From positions 62,001-126,000 of the forward strand of contig SHZK01000001.1 of NCBI GenBank assembly GCA_009692305.1: DNA of 64,000 nt, in the 5' to 3' direction. Positions 28,058-36,841 of this stretch are shown one piece after another. Position numbers and translations under genes: made by a program. The notes below the pieces were generated by a model. It ran no database searches. It saw only the letters and a list, made by a program, of their open reading frames with translations, and was not told the DNA's origin. The stretch is from Gammaproteobacteria bacterium (lineage in GTDB: Bacteria; Pseudomonadota; Gammaproteobacteria; Pseudomonadales; Pseudohongiellaceae). Position 1 is the stretch's first letter. Each line of letters opens with the position of its first letter.

Positions 28058-28341
28058 GGTGAGTTCCTTTTTCAGGGCAAAATGTTCGAAAAATTAAGCT
28101 GCTCCAAGACCTTGCGACGCTCGGCTGAAGGGAGGGTAAGCCCTCTGCCGCGCCGGCGCAATCCAATTGACAAGAAATTGTCCTGCAAAATCCTCGCCTC
28201 AACCCGTAAGCATCGGATTGGACCGGCGTGAGCGGCAGCTGGCTGCATCTGAATGGCACAAATTCCTTGCTGGTTTAAGTATTCCTTAAGTTCACACGGT
28301 TAATTTCCCTTCCATGATTGTGTTGTCGAAGGAGTGCTTGT

Positions 28342-28965
28342 GTGAATTCAGCAATTGGAACCATGGATTACGGTAGTGAAAACAGGTTTGGAGTGGCTGG
28401 ATTCGGGCAGTCACTGGTGCCGCTGCCGCAGTTTGCGCAGGTATACACAAATGCGCCTGCACGGCGTGAGGTAGAGTCATATATTCAAGCTCAATTTCAC
28501 CGCACCTATGGCGCCAGGGTTGCCAATTTTCTGCCGCTCTTATTAACCCTGCGCTGCGGAGCAAGTCTGTCCGGGGCGGCTGGCGTGGCTCTGGCAAAGC
28601 AGCATTCACACTTGTTCCTGGAGCACTATCTGGATGCGCCGGTGGAGTGTGTGCTGCAGCAATATCTGCAAGTGCCTGTTGCCCGCGGCAGCATTGCCGA
28701 GATTGGCAATCTGGTCGCCACTACCCGAGGTGCCAGTCGACTCATCTTTATCGTATTGGCATCGGTGCTCTATAGAGCGGGGCTGGAGTGGATGGTATTC
28801 ACGGCAACGGGGCCCTTACAGGCCAGTTTGCGCAGATTGGGATTTACCATAATTCCTGTGCAAAGCGCGGTTCTGGACCGACTGCCGGATTCGAGTACCA
28901 ATAATTGGGGTTCCTATTACACCAACGCGCCGTCAGTGGTGGCGACGTTCCCCCATCTTCAGTAG
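28342..28965 (+). CDS. Thermostable-hemolysin family protein, C-terminus probably truncated
   Basis: GTG 28342 is chosen because AAGGAG lies seven bases upstream. The 207-residue product has the family landmarks: 'REVESYIQAQFHRTYGA', 'FLPLL', 'LFLEHYLDAPVE', 'RGSIAEIGNLVA' and 'WGSYYTNAP'. The family (T-hemolysin, GNAT-like fold) was named after a Vibrio hemolysin, but its true reaction is uncertain. The frame ends shortly after the 'WGSYY' motif, where homologues run on for another 20-30 residues, and an IS91-type transposase remnant begins within about 20 bases. Insertion probably cut the 3' end. It is divergent from the copper monooxygenase-like gene. Confidence 0.75.
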   Translation: MNSAIGTMDYGSENRFGVAGFGQSLVPLPQFAQVYTNAPARREVESYIQAQFHRTYGARVANFLPLLLTLRCGASLSGAAGVALAKQHSHLFLEHYLDAPVECVLQQYLQVPVARGSIAEIGNLVATTRGASRLIFIVLASVLYRAGLEWMVFTATGPLQASLRRLGFTIIPVQSAVLDRLPDSSTNNWGSYYTNAPSVVATFPHLQ

Positions 28966-28984
28966 CGCTCGGTTTTAGAGCCCG

Positions 28985-29296
28985 ATGACCGTAACCCAAT
29001 GGAACAGCGCGCTGCCATGGCCGGTTTTTGCTCCTGCAAAACCGGCATACATGCCATCCATGGCAATAACTTGGGCCAGACGTCTCAAGCGGGTGTTCGG
29101 CATGGACATCAGTGAGTGCGAGCAGTGCAAAGGCCCGGTCAGGATCATCGCCTGCATCGAGCTTCCAGTGATCATCGAGAAGATACTCAGCCATCTGAAG
29201 ACAAAGGAAGCCAACGACGTTTCCCCAATAACTCGCCTGCCACCACCGCGAGCACCACCCTTGCTGCCGATGTGGGAGCAGGGACTGGCGGACTGA
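28985..29296 (+). mobile_element. IS91-family transposase, C-terminal remnant
   Basis: The frame encodes the typical last part of an IS91/IS801 transposase: 'WARRLKRVFGMDISECEQCKG' with a partial zinc ribbon, 'VRIIACIELPVIIEKILSHL' and a Pro/Arg-rich 'RLPPPRAPPLLP' tail. The Y2 rolling-circle catalytic domain is absent, so only about a quarter of the gene is left. It abuts the cut end of the hemolysin-family gene. It cannot transpose on its own. Confidence 0.85.
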
Positions 29297-29714
29297 CCAG
29301 CAAGATGACAGACATCATAGACGATGCGGCTATTGGGATTGCAGGGTAGCGTGCGGATTCAGGCTAAGAAAACAGGGATATTTTGGTTTTATGGCGGGTG
29401 AATTCAGAGGCAAATCGGGAATTTCCGGTGCGTCTGGTTTTGAGAAATGCTGGAAGTGGCAAACCAAGGGATATCTACCTCAGACTCGACAGCACAGGCA
29501 TACCTGTTTATTCTTCTTATCCTTTTATCTCATCGGCCCAATCTCCGTTTGGTGGCTGCGGCAAAGACTGCCCTTGCTAAGCCTGTAAGATGGTCAGTCG
29601 CCATCGCGCGCGGCAAGCGGTGAGCTGCCCGGAGGCCGGAACGGATCATTGCCCGGCGCCGGCTACAACACAAGCAATGGCATTGACAGTTTTCAGCGGG
29701 GACTTGAAACAATT
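29297..29714. other. Gene-free stretch, possible IS91 right flank
   Basis: No gene is seen in 418 bases between the transposase remnant and the PQQ enzyme. It may include the non-coding right end of the IS91-type element; its terminus could not be placed. The last 80 bases should hold the promoter and leader of the next gene. Confidence 0.4.
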
Positions 29715-31598
29715 ATGACTAAACTGAATCGATCGGCTCTAAAGTTAGCCGGCATCTTGCTAACCTGTGTTATGTGGTTGCAAGCAGCGTTCTCCGCGGA
29801 GAATACGCATCCTGGCGCGGTGGTATTTGAGCGGAACTGCAGCGGCTGTCATTTGCCTGCCGCACTCGCAAATGCTGACCAAGCGGCACCTGCGCTGGAG
29901 TATCTGCAGACGCTTCCGGCCGCGACCCTGGAGTTCACCCTCAACGAAGGAGTGATGTACGGGCAGGCATCTGTGTTGAGCAACGAGGAAAGAGCGGCTT
30001 TGGTCGAGTATCTCGCCGTACCCGAGGATGACAGTTGGCTGGCAGGCACCATGTGTGCTGCTGATAACCGCCGCGTGGACTTGCAACAACCAGTATGGCT
30101 CGCCGGTGTAGGTGTTGACAGCAATGGATCCCGCAATATGAGCAGTGAAAACGCAGGCCTGCAAACTTCTGATTTCAAAAATCTGGAACTGGCATGGGCC
30201 ATGGCTTTTCCGAACGTGAGCATGTTGCGTTCCTCTCCGGTAATGGTTGGTTCCACCCTGTTTTTTGCCGCGACGGGTGCGCGAAAGGTATTGGCAATAG
30301 ACGCAAACCTGGGCTGTGCGAAATGGGTGTTCGATTCGCCTACCCGACTGCGTTCTTCACTGGCTTATGGCCAGCTCGGTGATGCCGGTCCCTATGCATT
30401 GATCTATGGTGATGCAGAAGGCCATGTCTACGCGATCGACGCAGCGAGTGGAGTGCAGCTGTGGGCTACCGATGTGCGCATTCACGGTTACGGAGTCAGG
30501 CTCACCGGTGGCATGGTGCTGCATGGTGACAGGGTTCTGGTGCCGGTTTCGGCATCGGGTGTGCAACAGGGTGCCACACCCACTTTTGAGTGTTGCGTAG
30601 GGCATGGCGAAGTAATTGCGCTGGACGCAGTGACCGGGGCCATCGAATGGGTGTACCACACCATGCCGGAAGCCGAATACACTGGCGAGCGTAATTCTAT
30701 CGGTGTGCGTCTGCGCGGCCCCTCAGGTGCGCCGATCTGGTCCACTCCTACTGTCGATGGGAAGCGTGGCAGGGTGTATATCACCACTGGCGAGAACACT
30801 TCCCATCCGGCTACTGTAACCAGTGATGCAGTAATTGCTATCGATCTGGAGACTGGTGCGCAGCTTTGGGTATTCCAGGGTTTGTGGAATGACGTGTGGA
30901 ACACTGCCTGTGGGCGCACCGCTGGCCCCAATTGTCCCAATCAGGCTCCTAGCACACTGGCGGACAAGGACTTCGGCGGTTCCGCTGTGCTGGTTGAAAA
31001 GGCGGAAGGTGACATACTGCTTGCCGGACAGAAAACAGGTGATATATGGGCGTTGAATCCTGATACAGGCGTACTGCTGTGGAACCAGCGCATTGGGCAG
31101 GGCACGACACTTGGTGGCAATCACTGGGGCATCGCGACCGATGGTGAACGTGTATTCCTGCCAATAAACGATCCCGGTGAGGCGCGCGACACCTATGTGC
31201 CGCAGCCCGGCATGTACAGTTTTTTCGTAGGCACTGGAGAGCCGAGCTGGTCACATCGGGCTGCAGCGAAGTGCGACAACCGCTCGCCCCGATTGCTCGC
31301 CTGTGACACACATTATGGACACTCGGTGATGCCCCTGCTTGTCGATGGTGCGCTGATAAGCGCAAGTGTTGACGGACGGCTGATCGTCTTCGACAAGGAC
31401 AGCGGTGACATACTGTTTGAATATGACACCGTGCGTGACTACACCACGAGCAATGGTGTGCCGGGCATTGGCGGTGCAATCGACTCCCATAGCATCGCAG
31501 CAGGTGGTGGTATGCTGTTCGTCAATTCCGGTTATGGCCGCTTTGGTGGCACGCCGGGAAATGTGCTGCTCGCGTTCAGGGCCGGTACCGCGCGCTAG
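29715..31598 (+). CDS. Cytochrome c-PQQ beta-propeller dehydrogenase, PVA-dehydrogenase-like
   Basis: ATG 29715 is chosen since it opens a signal peptide (hydrophobic residues about 11-27). The 627-residue product has an N-terminal haem c motif CSGCH (42-46) and then an eight-blade quinoprotein propeller with repeated 'V.AID..SG...W' blades. The order cytochrome then propeller, and segments such as 'GAPIWSTPTVDGKRGRVYIT', 'TGENTSHPATVTSDAVIAID', 'LAGQKTGDIWALNPDTG' and 'LGGNHWGIA', match polyvinyl-alcohol-dehydrogenase (cytochrome) type enzymes. It would oxidise an alcohol in the periplasm and pass electrons to its own haem. The natural substrate need not be PVA. A REP cluster follows. Confidence 0.85.
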   Translation: MTKLNRSALKLAGILLTCVMWLQAAFSAENTHPGAVVFERNCSGCHLPAALANADQAAPALEYLQTLPAATLEFTLNEGVMYGQASVLSNEERAALVEYLAVPEDDSWLAGTMCAADNRRVDLQQPVWLAGVGVDSNGSRNMSSENAGLQTSDFKNLELAWAMAFPNVSMLRSSPVMVGSTLFFAATGARKVLAIDANLGCAKWVFDSPTRLRSSLAYGQLGDAGPYALIYGDAEGHVYAIDAASGVQLWATDVRIHGYGVRLTGGMVLHGDRVLVPVSASGVQQGATPTFECCVGHGEVIALDAVTGAIEWVYHTMPEAEYTGERNSIGVRLRGPSGAPIWSTPTVDGKRGRVYITTGENTSHPATVTSDAVIAIDLETGAQLWVFQGLWNDVWNTACGRTAGPNCPNQAPSTLADKDFGGSAVLVEKAEGDILLAGQKTGDIWALNPDTGVLLWNQRIGQGTTLGGNHWGIATDGERVFLPINDPGEARDTYVPQPGMYSFFVGTGEPSWSHRAAAKCDNRSPRLLACDTHYGHSVMPLLVDGALISASVDGRLIVFDKDSGDILFEYDTVRDYTTSNGVPGIGGAIDSHSIAAGGGMLFVNSGYGRFGGTPGNVLLAFRAGTAR

Positions 31599-31603
31599 GT
31601 GAG

Positions 31604-31755
31604 GAATCAAGGGGTCAGGTTACTTGATTTTCCCACAAGGGAATCAAATCAAGGGGTCAGGTTACTTTATTTTCCCATGGCTCCCCTGGTTTATTGAAAA
31701 ATCAAGTTACCTGACCCCTTGATTTGTGCCAAGTTACCTGACCCCTTGATTTAGG
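31604..31755. repeat. REP-like cluster, GGGGTCAGGTTACTT family
   Basis: Four units of AAATCAAGGGGTCAGGTTACTT: two in plus orientation (from about 31605 and 31646) and two inverted (31697-31724 and 31731-31752), able to pair into long hairpins. This kind of unit is often linked to REP-associated tyrosine transposases (RAYT); no such gene is in the window. It may also end transcription of the PQQ enzyme gene. Confidence 0.85.
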
Positions 31756-31961
31756 CAAGGCGCAGTGTAAAGAGTGTTCGCAGAATTGCCGGCCGAACAT
31801 TCGATTATAGACAGGCTGGTGGGGGCGCGATTTATACCAAAGGAAGACAATCCACTATCCAGAAAGCTGGATGTGGAATTGACACTCGCGCCTTTTGCCA
31901 TGATGCGGTATGAATGGCACCATGTACCGGAGTCAAATACCTTCGCTTGGATTTCTGAGTA

Positions 31962-31999
31962 TCAACAATGTTGACACATGCCCCATGTGCCCCTAAACT
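31962..31999 (+). promoter_or_regulatory. mazEF promoter with two palindromic operator candidates
   Basis: A -35 box TTGACA (31971-31976) and a -10 box TAAACT (31994-31999) are 17 bases apart, 31 bases before mazE. Two palindromes overlap it: TCAAC-AAT-GTTGA (31962-31974) over the -35 and CACATG-CCC-CATGTG (31975-31989) in the spacer. Binding of MazE or MazEF there would give the usual autorepression; this is inferred. Confidence 0.65.
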
Positions 32000-32030
32000 G
32001 TTGGCAGTTGGATTGCTGAAGGAGCACATT

Positions 32031-32273
32031 ATGGAAGTTATCGTAAAGAAATGGGGAAACAGCGCGGCAGTGCGCATTCCGGCGTCTGTCATGGCAGCGG
32101 CGCATGTTGATTTGGATCAGGTTGTTGAGGTGCGCGCGGAGCGGGGTCGTATCGTCATCGAGCCGGTACGCCGCAAGGTATACAAACTCGGCGAGTTGCT
32201 TGGCGGTATTACCGGCAAGAACCAGCACAAACCAATAGATACCGGAGCGCCGGTCGGCAAGGAAGTCTGGTAA
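32031..32273 (+). CDS. mazE: Antitoxin MazE, AbrB/SpoVT fold
   Basis: An 80-residue antitoxin starting at ATG 32031 with AAGGAG seven bases upstream. The N-terminal swapped-hairpin DNA-binding domain is plain: 'VIVKKWGNSAAVRIPASVM' (residues 3-21), and the C-terminal tail, rich in Gly, Lys and Pro, would wrap around the toxin. The TAA stop overlaps the ATG of mazF by one base (TAATG). It is expected to neutralise MazF and repress the shared promoter. Confidence 0.92.
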   Translation: MEVIVKKWGNSAAVRIPASVMAAAHVDLDQVVEVRAERGRIVIEPVRRKVYKLGELLGGITGKNQHKPIDTGAPVGKEVW

Positions 32274-32614
32274 TGGCGCGCCGCTTCGTGCCTGATGCGG
32301 GCGATATTGTATGGCTGGAATTCTCGCCGCAGGCCGGGCACGAACAAGCCGGACGCCGTCCAGCGCTGGTGCTCAGCCCATCCGCGTATAACAGCAAAAC
32401 CGGCACAATGGTGTGCTGCCCGATGACCACGCAAATAAAAGGCTACCCGTTCGAAGTCATCATCAATGCGAAAGATGTCAGTGGCGCAGTGCTGTCCGAC
32501 CAGGTCAAAAATCTCGATTGGCGCGCCCGCAAAGCCACGCCAAAAGGCAAAGCGTCAGTTGAAGAACTGGACGAAGTGCGTGCCAAGATTGCCACACTGA
32601 TGGGGATACGGTGA
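32273..32614 (+). CDS. mazF: mRNA interferase toxin MazF/PemK family
   Basis: A 113-residue toxin with the family landmarks 'PDAGDIVWLEFSPQAGHEQ' (residues 7-25), 'RRPALVLSP' (28-36), 'CCPMTTQIKGYPFEV' (about 48-62) and 'SDQVKNLDWRAR' (about 75-86). MazF enzymes cut single-stranded mRNA at short motifs. Length and motifs are intact, so it is probably active. It is translationally coupled to mazE. The pair is flanked by REP-type inverted repeats on both sides (31604-31755 and 32839-32906), a common setting for acquired toxin-antitoxin modules. Confidence 0.92.
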   Translation: MARRFVPDAGDIVWLEFSPQAGHEQAGRRPALVLSPSAYNSKTGTMVCCPMTTQIKGYPFEVIINAKDVSGAVLSDQVKNLDWRARKATPKGKASVEELDEVRAKIATLMGIR

Positions 32615-32838
32615 ATACCAGATTGGCTTTCATCAACGCGCGGTGTAGGAACGGGCCATGCCTGTCCTGCGCTTGTCGAAGTGGCCCGCGATAATAATCA
32701 TGGCTCGGGCTACGCGCTCTGATGTGTCTGCGGTGGCGTTTATATAAACAGGTGTTAGATTGTTAGTGATGCTGAATCCTTTGGCTTTGGTGGACGCAAC
32801 ACCGAAGCCAATTGATCCCGCGCAAAGCGAAAACACTC

Positions 32839-32906
32839 ATGGGACACCCACTTATTGGAGGGGAAGAAATCAATGAGTTAGTTAAAAATATTTGTGGGTG
32901 TCCCAT
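32839..32906. repeat. Inverted repeat ATGGGACACCCAC, REP-like
   Basis: ATGGGACACCCAC (32839-32851) and its exact reverse complement (32894-32906) are separated by 42 bases. It borders the point where the dgkA remnant begins. A third repeat family in the window with a GGTGTC-type core. Confidence 0.75.
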
Positions 32907-32921
32907 TTCTCTCGCATTTCT

Positions 32922-33092
32922 CTCTTACTGGTGGAGTTGCTCAATACCGCAATCGAGGTCGTCATTGATCGCATCAGTCCTGAATATCATGCGTTATCGG
33001 GTCGCGCCAAGGACATCGGTTCGGCCTGTGTGCTGATTATGATCGGGCTGGTGGTGTTCGTGTGGTGTGTGTTGCTGTGGCTGGGTCTTTAG
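32922..33092 (+). pseudogene. dgkA: Diacylglycerol kinase remnant (C-terminal half)
   Basis: About 56 residues match the end of DgkA: '[18 protein letters not shown]' with the catalytic-region '[10 protein letters not shown]' motif, '[11 protein letters not shown]', and the last membrane helix. The first half (the N-terminal amphipathic helix, first membrane helix and their conserved Glu/Arg residues) is missing. Sequence upstream is the REP-like inverted repeat. Intact DgkA is about 120 residues and phosphorylates diacylglycerol in the inner membrane. The remnant is surely inactive. Confidence 0.85.
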
Positions 33093-33152
33093 AGATGCAG
33101 TTATCGCCGGCCGTAAAGTGTTCGAACAGAATGACATGCGATGCGATATTCG

Positions 33153-33893
33153 TTACCAGTAATTCTCCACAGTAATGTGACCCGGTGTGCGCCGCCGATT
33201 CTTTCTAAGCCCGCGTTGTCGTAAAATTTCCACCGTTTCCTTCACCATGTCCGGATTGCCGCACAGCATCACGTGCGATTGCTCCGGATGAAACTTGTGC
33301 GCTACTGCTTGTTCCAGGCTGCCATTTTGTACTGCTATGGGAATGCGTCCCGCTAGCGAGTTCGCAACCTGTTCGCGACTCACGAATGACTGGAACGAAA
33401 ATCTGCTAGGGTATTGCTGCGCGTATTGTGCGATGAGTTCCTGATAGCGCAGATCTGCCGCCGTGCGCACGGCATGAACCAGGATGATGTGCGCAAATCG
33501 TTGCCAGGGAGTGTCGGTGCTGAGCATGGAAAAGAACGGGGCAATGCCGGTGCCAGTTGCAAGCATCCACAAATCCTGTGCAGCAGGCACTTCGTCGAGA
33601 GTGAAGAAACCATTGGCCTCCTTTCGCACCCACACGCTGGCGCCGGAGTTGAGACGGACCAGCGCATTGGAAAGTACACCATTGGTGGCTGTATAAAAGA
33701 AAAATTCCAGAGGTTGCTGACCAGGTGCGTTCAGATAGGAATAGGGGCGTGCTACACGTTCTCCATTGATATCCAATGCCAGGCTGGTAAATTGCCCGGC
33801 AGTGAAATTATCGATGTCCGCAGTAATTTTCAGTGAAAACAGATTCTCGGTCCAATGTATGTTTTCAACTATTTTTCCTTCTATCCACTGCAC
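33153..33893 (-). CDS. fpr: Ferredoxin-NADP(+) reductase
   Basis: A 246-residue FAD enzyme of the bacterial Fpr subclass. FAD-binding 'RPYSYLN' (about residues 49-55), NADP-binding 'LATGTGIAPF' (about 111-120), 'CGNPDMVKE' (about 212-220), and the typical C-terminal 'GHITVENYW' are all present. It starts at GTG 33893 with AGGAAA about eight bases upstream. Fpr moves electrons between NADPH and ferredoxin or flavodoxin and is often part of oxidative-stress defence. It is transcribed alone and convergently with the dgkA remnant. Confidence 0.93.
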   Translation of the reverse strand: MQWIEGKIVENIHWTENLFSLKITADIDNFTAGQFTSLALDINGERVARPYSYLNAPGQQPLEFFFYTATNGVLSNALVRLNSGASVWVRKEANGFFTLDEVPAAQDLWMLATGTGIAPFFSMLSTDTPWQRFAHIILVHAVRTAADLRYQELIAQYAQQYPSRFSFQSFVSREQVANSLAGRIPIAVQNGSLEQAVAHKFHPEQSHVMLCGNPDMVKETVEILRQRGLRKNRRRTPGHITVENYW

Positions 33894-33989
33894 AATAGTA
33901 GTTTCCTGTTTGCGTTCGGTTTAGTGCTGTAACTATGGTATGAATTTCTATAGTCTCATAGCAAGTAAAAAGCCCTGCAAGGAAATTGT

Positions 33990-34766
33990 ATGCTGAAGAC
34001 CTAGTTTGGTATCGCACTCTGGAAGCGCATTCTGGGAGCTTTGATACTCGGTATTGTTGTCGGTCTGATCTGGGGGCCAGGAGCTGAAAGCATAGTCTGG
34101 GTTGGTGATTTATTTATTCGCTTGATCCGCATGGTTATCGCTCCTCTCGTCTTCGTCACGCTCGTCTCCGGTGTGGTGTCGATGGGCGATCCTTCCAAAC
34201 TCGGTTCGCTCGGTATCAAGACACTCGCCATGTTTATGGCAACCACGCTTGCTGCAATAGTTATTGGACTGACCATAGCCACAGTTCTGCAGCCTGGCGC
34301 CGGGGTGGATTTGTCGGCAGCAGTTCCCACCGCATTGCAGGCAGCGATTCCGCTAACCGAACAACTCATGCGCATCGTACCTGAAAACCCGTTCGCGGCT
34401 TTGGCTGAAGGCGATATTCTGGCGATTATATTCTTCGCGCTGCTGGTGGGCATCAGCCCGCTGGTATGTTCCACCGTGCTGCCACTGGGAGCCACCATCA
34501 ATATGGATGGCACTGCGGCAGTACCGGGTGCATCCCTGTTCCTGATGGCGGCTGTTATGCAGACGATCAACCTGACGCCGGAACAGATTGCGGTGGTGGT
34601 CGGTTTTGAGCTGGCCTTTGATCGACCACTGGACATGCTGCGCACGAGTGTCAATATTGGCGGTGACCTGTCCGTGGCTACCACCATTGCAAAATGGGAA
34701 AACGAATTCGATCAGGAAATTTTTGATCGGCCGTTGAAAGACCAGGCTGCATTAGCCACTGGTTAA
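33990..34766 (+). pseudogene. Dicarboxylate/amino acid:cation symporter, amber codon and two in-frame deletions
   Basis: A DAACS (GltP/DctA) symporter reduced to about 259 codons; normal members have about 420. The frame begins ATG 33990, but codon 5 is TAG (34002-34004). After 'LAIIFFALLVGI' the sequence jumps straight to 'LVCSTVLPLGATINMDGTA', skipping about 150 residues, and after 'LTPEQIAVVV' it jumps to 'DRPLDMLRTSVNIGGD', skipping about 30 more including hairpin HP2. Both jumps keep the frame. The conserved 'NMDGT' motif is still there. Translation could restart at TTG 34041, but without the missing helices the transporter cannot work. Confidence 0.88.
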
Positions 34767-34805
34767 GTTATCTATTAAGACACTAGAGTTACACTACTAG
34801 TTAAA

Positions 34806-35117
34806 CTACGGGCAGCTATACACGCCGAAAGTCTGCTCGCCTTCACTGATCGTGCTTTCTGCCACAACTACATTACCACCGAGATCGGCACCTTCATTGC
34901 GCGCGAGCATGACCAGCTCGGTTTGCTGTTTGTCACCGCCGCGTTCCACCACCACAATCTTGCTAACGGTGTGCACCAGAGCGCGACCGACGCGAGTACA
35001 GCCACCAATATCATTGACAGTGGCCAGCCGCACTTGCTGGCCGGAGCTGGTTAGTTGCACCCAGGTGCAGTTGGTGAGTAGCAGGGTGGCAGTGCATGCC
35101 AACAGAATCTTGTACAT
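34806..35117 (-). CDS. DUF4156 family lipoprotein
   Basis: A 103-residue lipoprotein: signal 'LLACTATLLLTNC' with Cys17 as the likely lipidated residue. The body has the DUF4156 pattern, with conserved cysteines ('GGCTRVG' and 'YSCP' at the end) and 'ARNEGADLGGNVVV'. The family is related to E. coli YaiO/RcsF-like small envelope lipoproteins by size only; function unknown. It is transcribed toward the decayed symporter and divergent from the GlcD-like gene. The 239 bases upstream hold an AT-rich start region and nothing else recognised. Confidence 0.75.
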   Translation of the reverse strand: MYKILLACTATLLLTNCTWVQLTSSGQQVRLATVNDIGGCTRVGRALVHTVSKIVVVERGGDKQQTELVMLARNEGADLGGNVVVAESTISEGEQTFGVYSCP

Positions 35118-35356
35118 AGTTCTATCCTCTATTTATATATACATTTCCTGGATAACGATCCCGGCAAGCGTATTAGTTAGCATTTCCGGCAGGAGTGAAC
35201 GTTATTCTAGCAGCAACGACTGCGAACATCCCCCTGCATCTGTGCCGCTGCGACTTGTTTTAAAGACTCTAGCTCAAATGTAATGGGCATTACTGATCCT
35301 GCTCAAAGTTGGCCTGTGTTACTATCCGGTTTTTCCTGAATTCAGACAACTAAACC

Positions 35357-36841
35357 ATGTCAACCCGCGACCAAACTGCCCTGTTGGCCACTTTGAAGGC
35401 AAGCGTCGGTCCTGGCGGTTTCCGGGAAGGGGCAGATATAGACAGCAAGAACTACAAGGATGTAATGGGTGCCCGCTCAATAGCCCCTTTACTGCTGTTG
35501 CGGGCCAGTAATACCCAGCAGGTCTCCGCCATACTCAAGGCCTGTCATGCGGCCGGTCAGCCGGTTACCCCGCAAGGGGGCATGACTGGCCTGGTCTCTG
35601 CCGCAGCACCGCTGCAGGGTGAAATCGCACTCTGTTTCGACCGTATGAAGCAGGTGGTGGAGGTGGACCTGTTCACCAGCACCATGACCGTGGAAGCCGG
35701 GGTCGAGCTGCAGACCATCCAGGAACAGGCGGACGCGCATAATCTGCTGTTTCCGCTGGATCTGGGTGCGCGTGGCAGTTGCACCATTGGTGGCAATCTG
35801 TCGACCAACGCGGGTGGCAACCGGGTGATTCGTTATGGTATGACCCGCGATCTGGTGCTGGGTGTGGAAGCTGTGCTCGCCGATGGCACGATCATCAATG
35901 GCCTGCACAAGCTGCGCAAGAACAATACCGGCTATGACTTGAAGCAACTCTTTATTGGCAGCGAGGGTACGCTCGGCATCATTACCCGCGCCGTGCTGAA
36001 GTTGTCACCAAAACCGAGCAGTCAGGTAGTAGCAATGTGCGGGGTCAGAGATTTCGCGCGCGTGACCGGGTTGTTACTGCACGCACAAACCGCATTGGGC
36101 TCCAATCTCAGCGCATTCGAAGTAATCTGGCAAAACACCTATAAATTAATTGATGCCCACGTGCCCCATGCGACGGTGCCATTGCCAGATCACTACGGAT
36201 TCTATGTGTTAATTGAGAGCATGGGCTCTAACGCCGACCAAGACACCGAATTATTTCTGCAGACCTTTCACGCAGCCAGTCACAAAGATCTCGTTGCCGA
36301 CGTGGTCATCGCCGACTCCGACACGAAAATAAAAAACCTGTGGACTGTGCGCGATGCCGCTGCCGAGATTTATCCCGGAGTCGGCTACATGCACACCTAC
36401 GATGTCAGCCTCAAAGTGGGTGACATGGGATATTTCGGTGAAGAAGTGGAACGGCGACTGCGCAAGCCGTGGCCAGATGCAATCCTTGGCCTGTTTGGCC
36501 ATATTGGCGACGGAAACGTGCACATCATCATTCATGTGGGGCCAGACACTCGTGATCACCACCAGCAGATTGATGAAATTATTTATGGTCTGATTCAGGA
36601 ACTGCATGGCGCTGTCTCAGCCGAGCATGGCATCGGCGTCATGAAAAAATCATTTCTACCCTATAGCAAGAGCGTGGCCGAAATTAATCTCATGAAGGCA
36701 TTGAAAAAAAACCATGGATCCGCATGGCATACTCAGTCCCGGACGGATTTTCTAAGTGCAAATCCTTGGCACGCGTGCATAAGTTTGCATACTAATTTTA
36801 TCTATTACATCCAAGCAACAGGAGCACAACATGACCAGTAA
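35357..36841 (+). CDS. FAD-linked oxidase, GlcD/D-2-hydroxyacid dehydrogenase type, C-terminal frameshift
   Basis: The PCMH FAD domain has 'PQGGMTGLVSAA' (about 72-83), 'GGNLSTNAGGNRVIRYG' (about 146-162) and 'GSEGTLGIIT' (about 200-209). The C-terminal part has metal site 'GHIGDGNVHIIIH' and 'EHGIGVMKK'. Enzymes of this type oxidise D-lactate, glycolate or D-2-hydroxyglutarate. An A8 run at 36704-36711 appears one base too long: with A7 the protein would end 'MDPHGILSPGRIF' at TAA 36753-36755 (465 aa), the family's normal end. As written, the last 16 residues are replaced by 45 unrelated ones and the frame overlaps the next gene. The core is intact, so either a read error or mild damage. Confidence 0.9.
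   Translation: MSTRDQTALLATLKASVGPGGFREGADIDSKNYKDVMGARSIAPLLLLRASNTQQVSAILKACHAAGQPVTPQGGMTGLVSAAAPLQGEIALCFDRMKQVVEVDLFTSTMTVEAGVELQTIQEQADAHNLLFPLDLGARGSCTIGGNLSTNAGGNRVIRYGMTRDLVLGVEAVLADGTIINGLHKLRKNNTGYDLKQLFIGSEGTLGIITRAVLKLSPKPSSQVVAMCGVRDFARVTGLLLHAQTALGSNLSAFEVIWQNTYKLIDAHVPHATVPLPDHYGFYVLIESMGSNADQDTELFLQTFHAASHKDLVADVVIADSDTKIKNLWTVRDAAAEIYPGVGYMHTYDVSLKVGDMGYFGEEVERRLRKPWPDAILGLFGHIGDGNVHIIIHVGPDTRDHHQQIDEIIYGLIQELHGAVSAEHGIGVMKKSFLPYSKSVAEINLMKALKKNHGSAWHTQSRTDFLSANPWHACISLHTNFIYYIQATGAQHDQ

Noticed and set aside
31605..31755. REP cluster considered as a CRISPR array
   Set aside because: Units alternate in orientation, spacing is irregular, spacers are not unique and no cas genes are present.
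31774..31974. 66-codon frame starting at GTG before mazEF
   Set aside because: No ribosome-binding site, no recognised family, and it overlaps the mazEF promoter; not enough to call a gene.
32640..32695. TGTAGGAACGGGCCATGCC-type stretch as a Pseudomonas REP
   Set aside because: Only a loose likeness, single copy, and no matching partner arm could be placed.
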